A stretch of DNA of 64,000 nucleotides, taken from NCBI RefSeq assembly GCF_964355755.1, contig NC_092674.1, forward strand, positions 20,114,001-20,178,000. Reading direction: 5' to 3'. Both the position numbers and the translations under genes were made by a program. This document shows, one piece after another, positions 21,313-33,703 of the stretch (its first letter is position 1; the number at the start of each line of letters is the position of its first letter). Under the pieces are notes generated by a model. The model made no database searches. It was given only the letters and a program-made list of their open reading frames with translations, and was not told the origin of the DNA. The DNA comes from Antedon mediterranea. Lineage: Eukaryota; Echinodermata; Crinoidea; Comatulida; Antedonidae.

Positions 21313-21685
21313 TAAATGTACTGCACAGAAGTTTGGTTTGTTAGTAGCATCCAGGCATATTTTTTAGCACCCGATTCTGCTACTGTCCACAGGTGCTATC
21401 TGTAAAACTATAGCAAGTTATACACGTTGCTGTCTGCTATAAATGCTGTACTTTTAACACACGGTACACTGTCTGTAGCACAGTGTGTGTTGACAATTTA
21501 CAATGATGTACAACCATAGGCAGGTTTTCGTACTGCCATGCAAGAATGGGTAGGTGTTTTCCGCCGCTTTTAGGCCTTCTAGTCAATTATTGTTATTATT
21601 ATACGAAGTAATTAGTCTAGTAGCTCATCTACCTTTTTAGCAGGGCATAATGAATATTGTAGCTAGGCTAGGCCTACTAGTCTAG

Positions 21686-23340
21686 CGGGAAATCAACCAA
21701 TTATTTGGTTGGATACGAGTTTAGGGTAGGAAGTTAAGTACGAGTTGGCATGGGTACGAGTCGACCAGGGGTGAATCGACCAGAGTACACCCGGCCGCCC
21801 TACTAGAGCATAGGCTACAGGCCTGCAGGAATGGGAAATCTGTCCTAGCTATAGGCATAGAGGTGTCACGAAACCTAAGACCACGAAAGCTAAGACCCCC
21901 TAAGACCTAAGATCACGAAAGCTAAGACCCAAGACTTAAGATTACAAATTCTAAGGTATACTACAGCTTAAAAACAATACTTGTTTATCCATACATAATT
22001 TTAAACACAGTAGGTTTCATTTATTACCATAAATATAATTTAATAACTACCGCAAAACATAGACAAACTCACATTATTTTCGCACGTTGAGTAAATGTAT
22101 ATTTTTTCTTTACAACAAACAAACTTGACGGGTTGTTTGTTGGTATATATTTACTCCAATGTGTTGGTTTAGAGGATGTTTTTCTTACGCACCTGCCTTT
22201 CTTGTATTTTGACTCCAAATTTGTTGACTAACTTTATCCTGAATACCACACTTTAAAATTAGGACTTATAAGTACTTTCAGAAGGAGAAACACATAATAA
22301 CAAATAAATAAATCCTTTAAATTGATGATTTTACAGACGTGTTTCTTTGTATACTGTAATGTAACTCCTCGAGCTCCCCATGCTCAATGTTTTTGTTTCT
22401 ATGGAGCGCCAAAAGAGCAACAATAATAGTACACGTATAAAAACAGAAAGAAAACGAAACAAAAAAACTTATCATGATTTTTAAGTTAAAATTTATTTGC
22501 CAGTATTTATTTCTTCGTACTTGCATGATTATACTATTATCATTACAATTTTAATTTTACATTGTTCCATCCACACTGTAGATGGACTCCACAGAGTTTT
22601 CAGCCCTCTATATAATATTTGCTCTTTTGACGTTCCATAGAAACAAAAAAATTGAACATGGGGTAGGCCTACTAGTGTAGGCTAGTCATTTTGTGTGCGA
22701 GAAAAACGTCTGTAAAATCATCAATTTAAAAATGTATTTGTTACTTTTTATGTGATTCTTTTTCATGAAAGTGCCAATTCTAAGGTGTGGTATTCAGAAT
22801 AAATGTTGGGAGTTAAAATACAAGGCAGGTGCAAAAGATAAATATTTGTAATCTTAGGTCTTGGGTCTTAGCTTTCGTGATCTTAGGTCTTAGGGGGTCT
22901 TAGCTTTCGTGGTCTTAGGTTTCGTGACACCCATAGGCATAGGCCTACATTGGGACGCCCAAAAAAGCCATCCTATTAGCATAAAAAGGCCTCGTAGAGC
23001 CAGAAATGTTAACATATACTACACAGTACTAGTACGTCTACCATTTATTATAGTTCCATGGTACTACGGATCACTACTATCTAGGTCTAGGCTAGGGTAG
23101 GGTTCCAGTAATTTCGGTCGCGTTTTTTCAGGAGGGCATGTGAGAGGTGAGGTAGGTTAGCCCAGCTATGCTAAACTAACATGTAAGTAGTATTCTACCA
23201 TGGGATGGGAACGAGTCGGCATGGGGGTACGGGTTGATCTTTATCCGTATTCTAGGGTGCTGGTCAACCCGTAACGTACCCATGTCAACTCGTACCAAAC
23301 TTGGCTAACTCGTACCCAAATAATTGGTCAACTCGTACCA
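21686..23340. mobile_element. Outer foldback element rich in TACGAGT
   Basis: Near 21690-21790 AACCAATTATTTGGTTGG and repeated TACGAGTT lead into GGCATGGGTACGAG. The reverse complement recurs at 23220-23340 (AAATAATTGGTCAACTCGTA and related phrases). The arms are diverged but collinear over about 85-100 bp and bracket the inner element. Confidence 0.55.
21862..22931. mobile_element. Non-autonomous TIR element with 88-bp terminal inverted repeats
   Basis: 21862-21949 and 22844-22931 are reverse complements with a single mismatch by my alignment. They begin GGTGTCACGAAACC and hold internal repeats of CACGAAAGCTAAGACC. Inside, further sections of the two sides also pair (for example TGAATACCACACTTTAAAAT near 22239 with GGTGTGGTATTCAG near 22776, and the blocks near 22320-22420 with 22620-22730), giving a long foldback. 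ATAGGCATA occurs just outside both ends (21851-21859 and 22933-22941), a possible 9-bp target duplication. No transposase is encoded. Long inverted repeats and a 9-bp duplication would fit Mutator-like elements, but the superfamily is not established. Confidence 0.85.
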
Positions 23341-25130
23341 ATAGCTTTATAGCTTTATTGATAGCTGGGTTCAAATCTAGGTTGGGACGGTTTTTTCTCA
23401 TTCTAAAACAGATTTCCTTATAATAAAATAATATCGACCTATGAATTTAACTGTAATATTGTATTGTATACATAATATTAGTAGTAATAGTAATTCCCAT
23501 TGCATTTATTATTATAATATATTTTACGGTTACCCCTTAATTATACTATAGTATAACTTCCTTGTTATATTTTACAATATTTTCTTCATAATTCAACAAT
23601 TTTTTTTCACAGCTAATTATCAAACTGAATCATCACACACCAAATCTCATGAAATCTCTAGTGTATTTCTCCAAGCTAATCCAGCTACATGGTATTGCCT
23701 TGAGGCTAAACTACACTGTATACTGGGCACTACCATCATTCCTGGCCCGTCAACCTGGACCACATTATGGTCCAACACAGTCGTGTACTACTGATTCCAA
23801 ATAGTGAATTACATCCTGTGGTCAAGGATTTATTTGCACTTATGCTTATTTCCTCCAACATACAGAGTACGTAGGGCTTTTAATTTGCTTTTATACCTGT
23901 TAATTAAAAAATCGTTTATGCCTAAAGATAAAATTTAGACTGTAAATACTGGGATGATCACCCTAAATTTTCTTTTTCATTTAACAATTTTATATTTCAC
24001 AGCCAGAAAAAAGCATACAGAGTTTTTTTTATTCATAACTGTTGAATTGCATCCCAATACATGGTACCTATTGGTATTATATCTATAAATATAAAGTACT
24101 CTCTTATAAATAGATGTATCTCTCCAAACTACTCCAACTACCTAATCTAATAATAGTACTATTAGCATACTACTGTACACTTTGTAGACAAGAAATAAGT
24201 TGTATCCACCTAGAGGACTTATGGTAGTACTGTACAGTCGATCGTCCTCTCACTGGCCTGGTCAACATAAATCTATGCCTAGATTATTACAGTAATTAAA
24301 AAGTACATTATTACAGAGATTTTTTTTTTTTTGCAGAAATCAAAGTTATGTGTATAGAAAGCAGTACTCGTATTAAAAACTAAGCAGGTTGTACTGAACG
24401 CAAACTGGCAGGATATTTTGAATATTTTTTGTTCATTTTCCACGAACTGGAGACAAAGACATATTACGACCCTTTTATTTAAATTTATTTGGATAGACCT
24501 CCATGTAAATTCATTAAAGGCTATATGATTGTTTTATATTTTAATAATGTGATAGTAGAAAACCATTGTGCATAATGAGGACTATGAATCTAATATCTAC
24601 TTGCATTCTCATCTTTTTAACATTTTATTTATAATGCTGGTAATGAATTTACTATTGAAAAGGTCATGTTTCCACTTATCTCAAATGTTGGCACCCACCT
24701 CTAACCTTCGTAGAACTGACTGTGTTCTACATGAGTACATATAGTAGTGTTTCCACCAGACTACTTCAACCTGGTAATTGAATAAATTTCATTGGAGTAA
24801 CATTTAAACTAATTATCACCTTTAACATAAAGTATCCTCCTGAAACATGTATTTGTACTGTACTTCATCTAATATCCATTACTTAATACTAATTTATGTG
24901 ATTTATGTCTAACTTCAGGAATGATCTGAGGCTAGAAGAACGAATTTCTGTACACATATAAAAAATAAACCAATGTTTTCCTAATAATTTAACCCCTAGG
25001 TTGATAACTAACAAAGAAATTATTGAAATTATGTTCTCACAATATATAGGTGTACTGTATCTACATATGCATGCTGCTGTACTTGTTTTTAACCGCATAA
25101 TGGCATTGAAAACAAGAATGTTTTATAATT
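23341..25130. other. Intergenic AT-rich interval, no gene recognised
   Basis: Short phrases such as CTCCAAACTACTCCAACTAC recur loosely near 23675, 24120 and 24750, suggesting an old diverged repeat. No ORF with recognisable motifs is present. Confidence 0.5.
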
Positions 25131-26060
25131 ATTATTAAGGTACGTTTGTGAGGAAAGAATTCGCCCAACGATTGGGTGTTAAGGGGAAGAGTGTAGCTGC
25201 TTCTATAACGAAAGTCGGAGGAGCAGAAGAAAGCTTCAAGTCTCGGGTATGTGAACTTAAACTGATTGGAAGTAATCCTAACAGGACATACAATATCAAA
25301 GCCTTAGACATGCCGGTAATAAACCAAGTAAAGGAAGTCAGCGTTCGGGAGTTGGAAAACCAATTTGACATGACCAAACACATTAAGAGGACGAAGGGTT
25401 CAATCGACATATTAATAGGAGTGGATTATGCGTATCTAATGACTAGAGATATACTGGAAAGATGAACGGGTTTGTTGCCCTAAACTCGTCTTTATGATGG
25501 ACTGTGTTTGGCGGAACCACCAACGCAGAGATGATGTATGGTCAAGTGATGAATGTAACCGTCAACAAACCTGTTCTAGATGCTTTTCGGACAGTCTATG
25601 GGAGTCGATATAGAAAATTGTGACTGCAGAGCTACGTTAATTGTGATGGAAGATATGGAAGCTAAATTGATCGAAGAATCAATTTTAAAGTGGGTAATCA
25701 GTGGCTTATACCATATCCGTGGGCGAAAGAACCTGGCCTTCTACCCGACAACAGATGGCAAGCTCAGAAGATGCTGAGCGGGTTAGAAAAACGGATTAAC
25801 AGGAATAAAGAGCACGGAGATGCCTAACGAAAGCAGATGGAAGAAATGGTCGGGAGAGGGTTCGCAAGAAAATTGAGCAAAGAAATGAAGTTGTATCATG
25901 GACCCGTTCACTAACCTTCCACATCACGGTGTCGTGCGAACAGAAAATAAGAGTACACCAGTGAGTCAATCCATAAATGACTATTGGATAGGATTAAGGG
26001 ACCTGACATGCTTAACAACCTGCATGGAGTGTTGATGACATTTCTGAGATCACGATCTGA
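25131..26060 (+). pseudogene. BEL/Pao pol fragment (protease to RT start)
   Basis: A 105-codon frame at 25148 (MRKEFAQRLGVKGKSVAASI through SIDILIGVDYAYL) is the post-protease segment of a BEL/Pao polyprotein. Sense continues in other frames: a VFGGTTNAEMMYGQVMNV-like segment, NCDCRATLIVMEDMEAKLIE at 25617, KQMEEMVGRGFARKLSKE at 25830 and an LPHHGVV segment near 25920. It runs out near 26060 at the NNLHGVL region. At least five frame breaks. It is related to but distinct from the copy at 33807. Confidence 0.8.
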
Positions 26061-26368
26061 GTCTCTTCTTGCTCATGCATGTATTTCATTGTTTTGGCCC
26101 TGTAGACGGTCCATACTGCGTAGAGTAGATGCGCAGAATTAGTCACGGTACAACGGTACAACAACAGGTTGTATCATGAAAGTTATCTGTAAGTTTTATT
26201 TAATAAATCATTATACTTATGTTGCATATCAAAGTTACCCAATGAGGTCATTGTAGATGATTTTAAGGTTGTGAAGTAGTGATTACATTTGCATCTTGAT
26301 GCAGAATATCATAATACAGAGTGTGATTTGGTCATAGTTTATCGAGTAGCCTAGTAGAGTGGCGCCTG

Positions 26369-26690
26369 ATGGACCGAGAGCTGAGAGGTCTAGAAGGTGT
26401 TGTATGTCATATGGACGACATTCTGATCACTGGCAGCAATCAGACAGAGCACGACAATAGGCTCAATGCAGTACTGAAGAGATTAGACAAAGGTGGTCTA
26501 ACTCTAAATAGTGCGAAATGCAAATTCTCTCAGACGAAACTGGATTACTTGGGCCAGATAATCGATGGTGAAGGATTGAGAAAAGACCCAAAGAAAATCG
26601 AAGCAATTATGAAAATGCAACCACCCACCAATGTCACGGAACTCAAGACAGTTCCTAGAAATGGTAAACCAACAGATGAAATTCGTTCCT
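26369..26690 (+). pseudogene. Gypsy (Ty3-type) reverse transcriptase fragment
   Basis: CHMDDILITG carries the RT catalytic DD. It is followed by the standard LTLNSAKCKFSQTKLDYLGQ and a PPTNVTEL end. Only this middle part of RT is present. The preceding 26100-26360 holds no readable coding sequence. Confidence 0.85.
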
Positions 26691-28300
26691 AACAGATAAG
26701 CTTGAATGCAAACAAGTAGTTAAAGTTCTTGACGACTTTCTATTTATTGGGAACAATCGAAATGAATGCCAGAGATCACTAAACTCTCTTCTCACTCTTG
26801 CTGAAACAATAGGTCTACCTTTATCACCTCGCAAAACAGTTACCCCCACCACAAAATTAACCTTTTTAGGTATTGAACTAGATACGAAATGTATGGTTGC
26901 TAGATTACCACTTGATAAACTGCATAAAGTACCAGGCCGATATCCAAAAATGGTTAACTCGAAAAGAAACTACACTTAGGGATCTGCAGTCCTGATGCAA
27001 GCTTTTGGTGCCACGTTTGAATCCTCCTGGGTCCAAGGTGCCTGGCCAGAAAGTTGGAAGAAATATGACATTATGGTGTTGGAACTTTATCCAAAAAAAA
27101 AAAAAAAATTGACCAACACCCATGTGGTATTTTACACCGACAACATGGATAATGTCAACCATTTAAACAGTAAGACCAGCAGCAATGCTAATGTCATGCA
27201 CATATCAGACCACTTATGTTAATTCTACTTACAAACAACATCCAATTGACTGCACGTCACATTCCTGGCCATAAGAACATTCTAAGTGACGCGATTTCTC
27301 GTTGGCAGGTCAACAAAGACTTGCTAAAAAAATTCCAGATGCACGAGACACCATTAAAGATTCCACATCACCTCAAACCAGAAAACTTCAACAAGTTAAA
27401 TGGAAGTTGATACATGCATCAGTAACACAAGGTACACAAACAACGTACCATAGATGCTGGCAGCAGTTTTATAATTTTTTGATGAAACATACATTATCTT
27501 CCAATCTACCTGTCTCCTTGGAAAATGTTTCTCTGTTCATTTGCCATCTGTCTGAGTTGGGCATGTCACCAAGTACAATCAGAACATATTTAAGTTCTAT
27601 ATCATTCACACATAAAATCAACAACATGCCTGACCCAAACATTTCAATTATTCTCAGAGGTGTCAGCATGCAGTACACCAATTCCAATTCACAGACTCGT
27701 AAACCATTGCTGCCTATTACCACCAAATGTATTACAGCAGCTTCTAGCGCACCTCCACCTCGCTACAAGAAATAAGTATGACATGCTCATGTACAAAGCA
27801 CTGTTTCTCATTTGCTACTACGCCTGCACGAGAGCAAGCGAGGTTGTATTATCCACAAACCCACAACATGTCCTATTAGAAAGATAGAAATCAATGACAC
27901 ATGCATTACTATATGCTTCCGTTCATACAAGCACCACATTGGCAAACCCAAAAAATTTAAAATCAAAGAAAAACGTGGCAGCCCGCTCTGCCCCGTTGAG
28001 GCGCTGAAACGTTACAGGTCTATTAGACCAGCAGCTACTGGACAATTTTTTGTGTTCCAAACAGGTTTGCCCTTACAACGGAAACACCTGAGCTGCATTC
28101 TTAAAAAAACTGCTTCGCACACCACTTTAAATCACACGCGTTTCAATAGGCACTCATTCAGTTCAGAATTGGTAGGGCTACACAACTACATAGAATGGGA
28201 GCAAATGAGAAGATGATCATGACCACTGGTAGATGGAAAAGCGATGCGTACAAACAATATATACGACCACATTGCATAACTTTAAGTAACAAGTAACATT
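26691..28300 (+). pseudogene. Ngaro/DIRS-type tyrosine-recombinase retrotransposon, RT-RNaseH-YR remnant
   Basis: The order is RT (DDFLFIGNNRNECQRSLNSL, then LTFLGIELD), RNase H (VVFYTDNMDNVNHLNS, ARHIPGHKNILSDAISRW) and tyrosine recombinase. The recombinase N-terminal domain at 27302-27775 has SPSTIRTYLSSISFTHKIN. Catalytic-domain pieces follow: CYYACTRASE near 27811, an HSFRIG box near 28150 (in a shifted frame) and GRWKSDAYKQYIRP near 28227. The start of RT is missing and there are several frameshifts plus a poly-A run of 15. The YR enzyme makes this class distinct from LTR elements. The split direct repeats downstream fit Ngaro. Confidence 0.85.
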
Positions 28301-28378
28301 ACAAATTGCTAATGACCCCATAGGCATGTACTCAAAGCCATGATTAATATTCTGTCAGCTCGACACGCACAAGTTTTC

Positions 28379-28685
28379 AGGCATCTGCCCAGGCAGTGCC
28401 TGTTGTTTAGTATAAGGTTACAGGCATCTGCTCAGGCAGTGCCTTCTGTTTAGTATTAAGGTTAAAGGCATCTGTTTAGGCAGTGCCTTCCTGTTTGTAT
28501 TAAGGTTACAGGCATCTGCTCAGGCAGTGCCTTCTGTTCAGTATTAAGGTTACAGGCATCTGCTCAGGCAGTGCCTTCTGTTTAGTATTAAGGTTAAAGG
28601 CATCTGTTTAGGCAGTGCCTTCCTGTTTGTATTAAGGTTACAGGCATCTGCTCAGGCAGTGTTTTCTGCATTACCGTATTATAAC
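28379..28685. repeat. 44-bp tandem repeat with a 132-bp higher-order period
   Basis: AGGCATCTG starts at 28379, 28422, 28466, 28510, 28554, 28598 and 28642. Three-unit blocks recur with the same variants (CTGTTTAGGCAGTG and CCTGTTTGTATT in every third unit), so the array grew by 132-bp steps. Confidence 0.95.
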
Positions 28686-28848
28686 TGGCAGTGCATTCTA
28701 TCCTTCATCATACCAGTTCGCCGAGCGGGGCCTACTGTTTTGGCTCAAATACATCTGTTCGTGTCTTTCTTTTGGAAGAGTGAACATTCTTGCGTCCACC
28801 CTGCATTTACATGGGCTGCTCTTGGCGGTGTTTTACACCTGCCATGGG

Positions 28849-29024
28849 CTTTCCTGAGCATCCATGTGATATTAGAATAATAAAATCTGCGTCTAACTTT
28901 AATTATACATATCCACAATCACATGCAGGTTACACGTTTAGAATGTTCATTTTTCCAATAAAATGTTTATATGCCAGAAAATGATGTTGTATATGCTTAT
29001 TCTTAAGTCTCTGTGTATCAAAAA
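28849..29024 (+). repeat. Split direct repeat, first copy (candidate Ngaro B1)
   Basis: GGGCTTTCCTGAGCATCCAT through GTCTCTGTGTATCAAAAA recurs at about 29203-29390, with about 180 bp of different sequence between. Confidence 0.8.
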
Positions 29025-29202
29025 GTAGGAATTGTGTGCGGAAAACAAAGTTTAACACGATTCCATTTTGAGAACTGAGAGGGCGTGGTACAATCCTCTT
29101 GGACCACGCTGCTCTCACGTCTCCAACAATTATTCAGTAAGATATTTTTTATCTCCCTCTTTTTCCCGCCCACCCACATGTAATATCACATGAACTATAA
29201 GA

Positions 29203-29390
29203 CGGGCTTTTTCCTGAGCATCCATGTGATACTGTATTAGAATAATAAAATCTGCGTCTAACTTTAATTATACATATCCACAATCACATGCAGGTTACAC
29301 GTTTAGAATGTTCATTTTTCCAATAAAATGTTTATATGCCAGAAAATGATGTTGTATGCTTATTCTTAAGTCTCTGTGTATCAAAAATTT
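29203..29390 (+). repeat. Split direct repeat, second copy (candidate Ngaro B2)
   Basis: This nearly exact second copy carries small insertions such as TACTG after GTGATACTG. The interval 29025-29202 would be A2 in a B1-A2-B2 arrangement. Confidence 0.75.
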
Positions 29391-29752
29391 GTTTTGTTTC
29401 AGATAACTACTGTAAAAATAAAGCCATGGCATCACTTTCAACAACTGATTAGATAATTTAACCAAATCAAATGACAATTTTTTAACGATCATTCAGAATG
29501 TAACTCCAAATGCTCAACCTGAACCACACCAAGATTAATAGTGAATGAATAGTTTATTTACCACACCATCAACAAGATCAAGAAATACCACCAGAAGAAG
29601 AATACCAGATAATGCAAGGTCTCGTTCATGCTCTAATTCTAGGCAAAACCAAAATTACTTCTACTTAAAAGAAGTCATTATTATTGGATACATCACAAAG
29701 CGATCAAATACCCAGGGCAAATTACTATGGAAAACTAGATGAAAAAGGTTAG

Positions 29753-29754
<2 letters not shown>

Positions 29755-29790
<36 letters not shown>

Positions 29791-29791
29791 C
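29755..29791. repeat. ATT microsatellite
   Basis: About 12 uninterrupted TTA/ATT units. Confidence 0.95.
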
Positions 29792-30162
29792 CTAATCTAC
29801 TATGTATTTCAGTTTTTATTCAATAATAAACAAAATATTGTTTCTTACAAATTTTTGTTTAAGAAAAGAAATCTTTTCTTTTTTGATACATTCATTCATG
29901 TATTTATAGTCTAAACATTTGGATAATTAACTTTTTTTTGGGATTCATGAATAAATATATAAAAAAAGTTATATAAAAAAGTATAAAACAGTGTCTTGAG
30001 TAAAAAATAAATTGATTTTTTTTCAATCTTTTGAAAGTTGATAAAAATATTGCCGAGCATCAGACAAAAAAGAATGCCTTGTGTACAGCTTTCACCTCCC
30101 TTCATTAAATGTATTAAATATAACATTTTGTTATACATTTTATAAATTATATATCTTCTAGG

Positions 30163-30368
30163 TTTGAGTTTGTGATTGGAATTGGTTCACGATTAACTAA
30201 ACTACGTTTAACCGATGATCAAGAAATGAATTCACAGCTTTTGCATCGTTTATTGGAAACAAGAGTGTGTACTTGTTGCCTTCCCAAGATATTAGTACAA
30301 CTAACAGTAACATTAGTGACTATTTATTACCTCTTAGTCCTGCATCTGATGCAAAAGAAAGTGATACT
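30163..30368 (+). other. Possible exon or gene remnant, unidentified
   Basis: The segment is preceded by ATCTTCTAG and followed by GTAAGA at about 30369. One frame reads VYLLPSQDISTTNSNISDYL and on to AKESDTE up to the donor, but it has a stop 50 codons back. Another frame is open earlier, so a frameshift is needed. No family was recognised. An upstream basic ORF at 29545-29742 may belong with it. Confidence 0.25.
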
Positions 30369-30465
30369 GAAGTAAGATACATAACATTTTTGTTTATAAC
30401 CGGTTTTGGCAAAATCTTCTCAGTGCAATTGTAAAATGAATTAATTGTATTGTGGTATTATGATA

Positions 30466-30599
30466 TGAGATATCTTTTTTTCAACATTCAAAAGTTGTAT
30501 TATAAATCTAATTGTCAATTCAATTTAAATAAATATTTAAATTGAATTGACAATTAGATTTATAATACAACTTTTGAATGTTGAAAAAAAGATATCTCA
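30466..30599. repeat. Perfect 134-bp palindrome (65-bp arms, 4-nt loop)
   Basis: The left arm 30466-30530 starts TGAGATATCTTTTTTT and is an exact reverse complement of 30535-30599, around AAAT. The arms are AT-rich and no ORF is present. It may be a very young foldback MITE or an inverted duplication. Confidence 0.95.
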
Positions 30600-31270
30600 A
30601 ATAAAATTAAAAAAACATTTCTTTTAATTTTCAAATTATTTGGTACTTAAAAACTTGGTACTTGGTACGTTTCCTCCTGAATCTTCCATGAGGGAAATTA
30701 ACTAGGAGGCGTCTCCGTGAAGTGGTGGTGCTGTTTAATTGGTTTGGACAAGGTGCTTGCTAAATGTGGTCCACTTTCACTGAGGTATTTCAACTTTTAT
30801 TTCAAGTGCATTTATTACTGTATGTTCTTTGACTATTTGATTTGATTGTTAATGGCGATGTTTGTATTGCCTAACGTTATGACTACAAGAGGCTGATTAA
30901 GTTGTTTAGTAGTAATTTAATTATGCTATGATGATGATATGTAGTCTTATGTTTGTTATATTATATTATTGGTAAGATTGTACATTTGTTTACGATGTTG
31001 GAACATTTTGAGATGTACTGCGTTGTGAAAGCTGATTGATAGTTGTTGTGATCAAAAATTATAATTATTAATCAACGCGTAGAAGATGATTTGACTTCAA
31101 ACTGGATCACCGAATTGAGGGATTCAAAATCTATGGATTACCAACTCTAATCATCAGTATTACAATACATTCATGTTTAGTCTTCTTTAAAAGTCTACGC
31201 CTGTGACTGAGGTCACATTAAGTTTGAAGTCAACCATAAAATTTAAAGTCTTTATTATCAAACTGACCAT
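30600..31270. other. Interval without a recognised gene
   Basis: I see no coding motif, inverted ends or tandem array. Confidence 0.4.
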
Positions 31271-31285
31271 GGATCTGTCAGTCGA

Positions 31286-31915
31286 GTGTTGTCTAAATCA
31301 TCAATGCGATCAACCGCAAGCTCATTGGCTCAAGTCTCAGCAAAGAAAGCAAAGATAGCATTTAGCAAAGATAAAGGCACGTGCAGCCAGACTGAGAGAG
31401 TTGCAGAGTTTCAGTTGAAAAAAACAAGGAAAGATTGTTACTGGAATTGGAATCGAAGAATGTCAGGCCGATGAAGAAGTCTTCAAACAATATAAAGAAC
31501 CAATTTCACAGTCAATGATCTATTCATAGGCACTGGTTTGACAATATGTCACAGACATGCATACAAGCAGGAGCAAGTAACATAATGGAAATCAATACAC
31601 CGATCGCATCCTATTTAATGACAAAAGTTCAAGATGGTTCCATAGAAGTAAATTCTGTTGTACCAACAGTGTTGCCGTCATTTTTACATGAAGAATTGTC
31701 AGATATGCAAAAGAATGACAAGTACTACAAAGTGTGGAAAATGTGGAATGCGAATTGGAAAACGGGACAAGACTATGGTCTAGCTGTACCTGGTTTTAAG
31801 GGATGGATAAGAGAGTGGTCAAAGTTTCGTCCAAGTAATGGTGTGCTGTATCGCATTACTCCGGATTCAATTTTTTGGGGAGTTCCAACAATTATTAGTT
31901 TTCAACAATAGTGAG
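31286..31915 (+). pseudogene. Retroelement fragments: gag-like coil and Gypsy RNaseH-integrase linker
   Basis: RSTASSLAQVSAKKAKIAF (31313 on) has the alanine-serine-lysine coil composition of BEL/Pao gag starts. The frame 31546-31911 holds ELSDMQKNDKYYKVWKMW then IREWSKFRPSNGVLYRI, the linker that in Gypsy pol lies between RNase H and integrase. It is immediately followed by gag, so the order is permuted. Confidence 0.55.
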
Positions 31916-33330
31916 AAACCTGGGAGGAACTGCACGGAAGCTGGTGTTGAATCTACCGAGAGAATGTCGGACACCTGAAAGAGCATTCAAAGAACTGAAA
32001 GAACAATTCGGAAATTTGTCCTCTGGTGACCCCTTATCTGATTTTTACCAGAGAACACAAAGACAGGGTGAGTCTGCTAGTTTTTATGCCATTGAACTAG
32101 ACGCAGTATTACCGTACGAGATGTGGAGGAGAAACTTGGGCGAGGTCCCATGTATGAAAGGGATCGAATGTTGACACAACGATTAATGCTAGGAATGTAC
32201 GACCAAGAAGTAGTTGGACGAATAGCGCCCATGAGGTGGAGGTCTATGACATTTCGTTTTGTTCTATCAGAGATAAGACTACTAGAACGGGAACGAAAGC
32301 AGCAACCGTGCGCACCACACCTAGCTCCTCCCATAACGCCGACAAATGCCAAATATTCCGGGGAGGACGCGTCACTTAACACATTAGTTTCACAAATGGA
32401 GAGAAAAATAAGCTTTCTTACCGCTAAACTTGAGGCAAAGGAAGCGGCGCAACAACACAACACAACCTAGGGGACTAGAGTGCTACGGCTGCGGCCAAAT
32501 TGGCCACATTCGACGATTTTGCCCAAATGCGTTGCCGGGAAACGGCAGGTCACCATAACAGTAGGGTGGGTTGGTGGTGAAAAGCACACACCAAAAGGAC
32601 AGACATAATCTTGTCGGGCCAACTAATCAGGCACAAATATCAATTCATGGAGTAAAATGTAACGCCCTTATTGATTCAGGCTCACACATATCAACGATAA
32701 CTATTGAATTGTATAACAAAATTACAGAATTAAAATCACAAGTTATTGAACGTTCAACAATAGAAGTTATAGCGGCAAATGGCCAGAGTGTCCCATACTA
32801 TGGAATTATTAATAGCGAAATCAATATACTCAATAAAACATACTTTGCTGTTCCCGTTTTTTAGTCGCCATATCGACTCTGTCTCAAATTGCAAGTTTGG
32901 ACACATACGATGTTACATCCAACAGGTATGAGCCAACCTAATATCACATCTGCCAGATCTCTCAGAATCAGACATTAAAACTGACTCTGAACATATATCA
33001 CTACAATCACTGTTAGACAAATACTCGGATGTTTTCTCAAAGGATGAAAACGATTTCGGCCATACTAAGGCCATATATCACCATATACCGCTTATTGCCA
33101 ACCAGCCATTTAGACTACCCTTTCGCCGCATCCCACCGTCGCAATATGGTGCCATTCGACCGAGCAAAAGCCCATATACTTCACCGATGGTGATTGTTCG
33201 CAAGAAGGATGGGTCAATGCGCATATGTATCGATTTTAGAAAGCTTAATTTTAAAACAGTAAGAGATCCGTTCCAAATACCCAGGATAGATGAAGCTATG
33301 GATGCTCTAAGTAAGGCCAATATATATTAA
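31911..33330 (+). pseudogene. Gypsy-type gag, protease and RT start
   Basis: The gag core is GTARKLVLNLPREC, then AFKELKEQFGNLSS, FYQRTQRQGESASFYAIELD (31920-32110) and the frame 32123-32470. A CCHC zinc knuckle CYGCGQIGHIRRFCP lies at about 32482-32526, and protease NALIDSGSHISTITIE at about 32668. The RT amino-terminal part includes SPMVIVRKKDGSMRICIDFR near 33180-33240 and ends at KANIY. Frame breaks separate these. Coding stops abruptly at 33330, before the catalytic RT block. Confidence 0.85.
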
Positions 33331-33703
33331 ATGCCATTGACGCGTCACCCATTTACATATCAATGTACAACTAAAGAATTTTAAGTTCAAACGTGCTTCA
33401 ATAAGCGTAGCCTATACTGTGTGTTTCGTGTGAAACAGATATTTATTTAGTTAACATTGAGGGCGTCCTTTCTTGTCTCTAATAAACAAGCGTAGATCCA
33501 GCATGGCGAGCAGCTGACTCTCATCGCATTTATAAGTATTTTAATTCTGTTAATTTACCAGTTTTTAGTAAATATCATTAAGATATTTATACTGTGATGT
33601 TTAGGGATCTACCAACTGTTAATCTGCTTAAGATACTGAACTGAAGTTAATCAGAGACTTGTTTAAATGTTAATTACATCCGGTCAAAGTAAATTGAATT
33701 GTG

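Noticed and set aside
26340-26370. TGGCGCC as a lysine-tRNA primer-binding site for the Gypsy fragment
   Set aside because: Only seven bases match, no LTR end precedes it and RT follows immediately, so it is likely chance.
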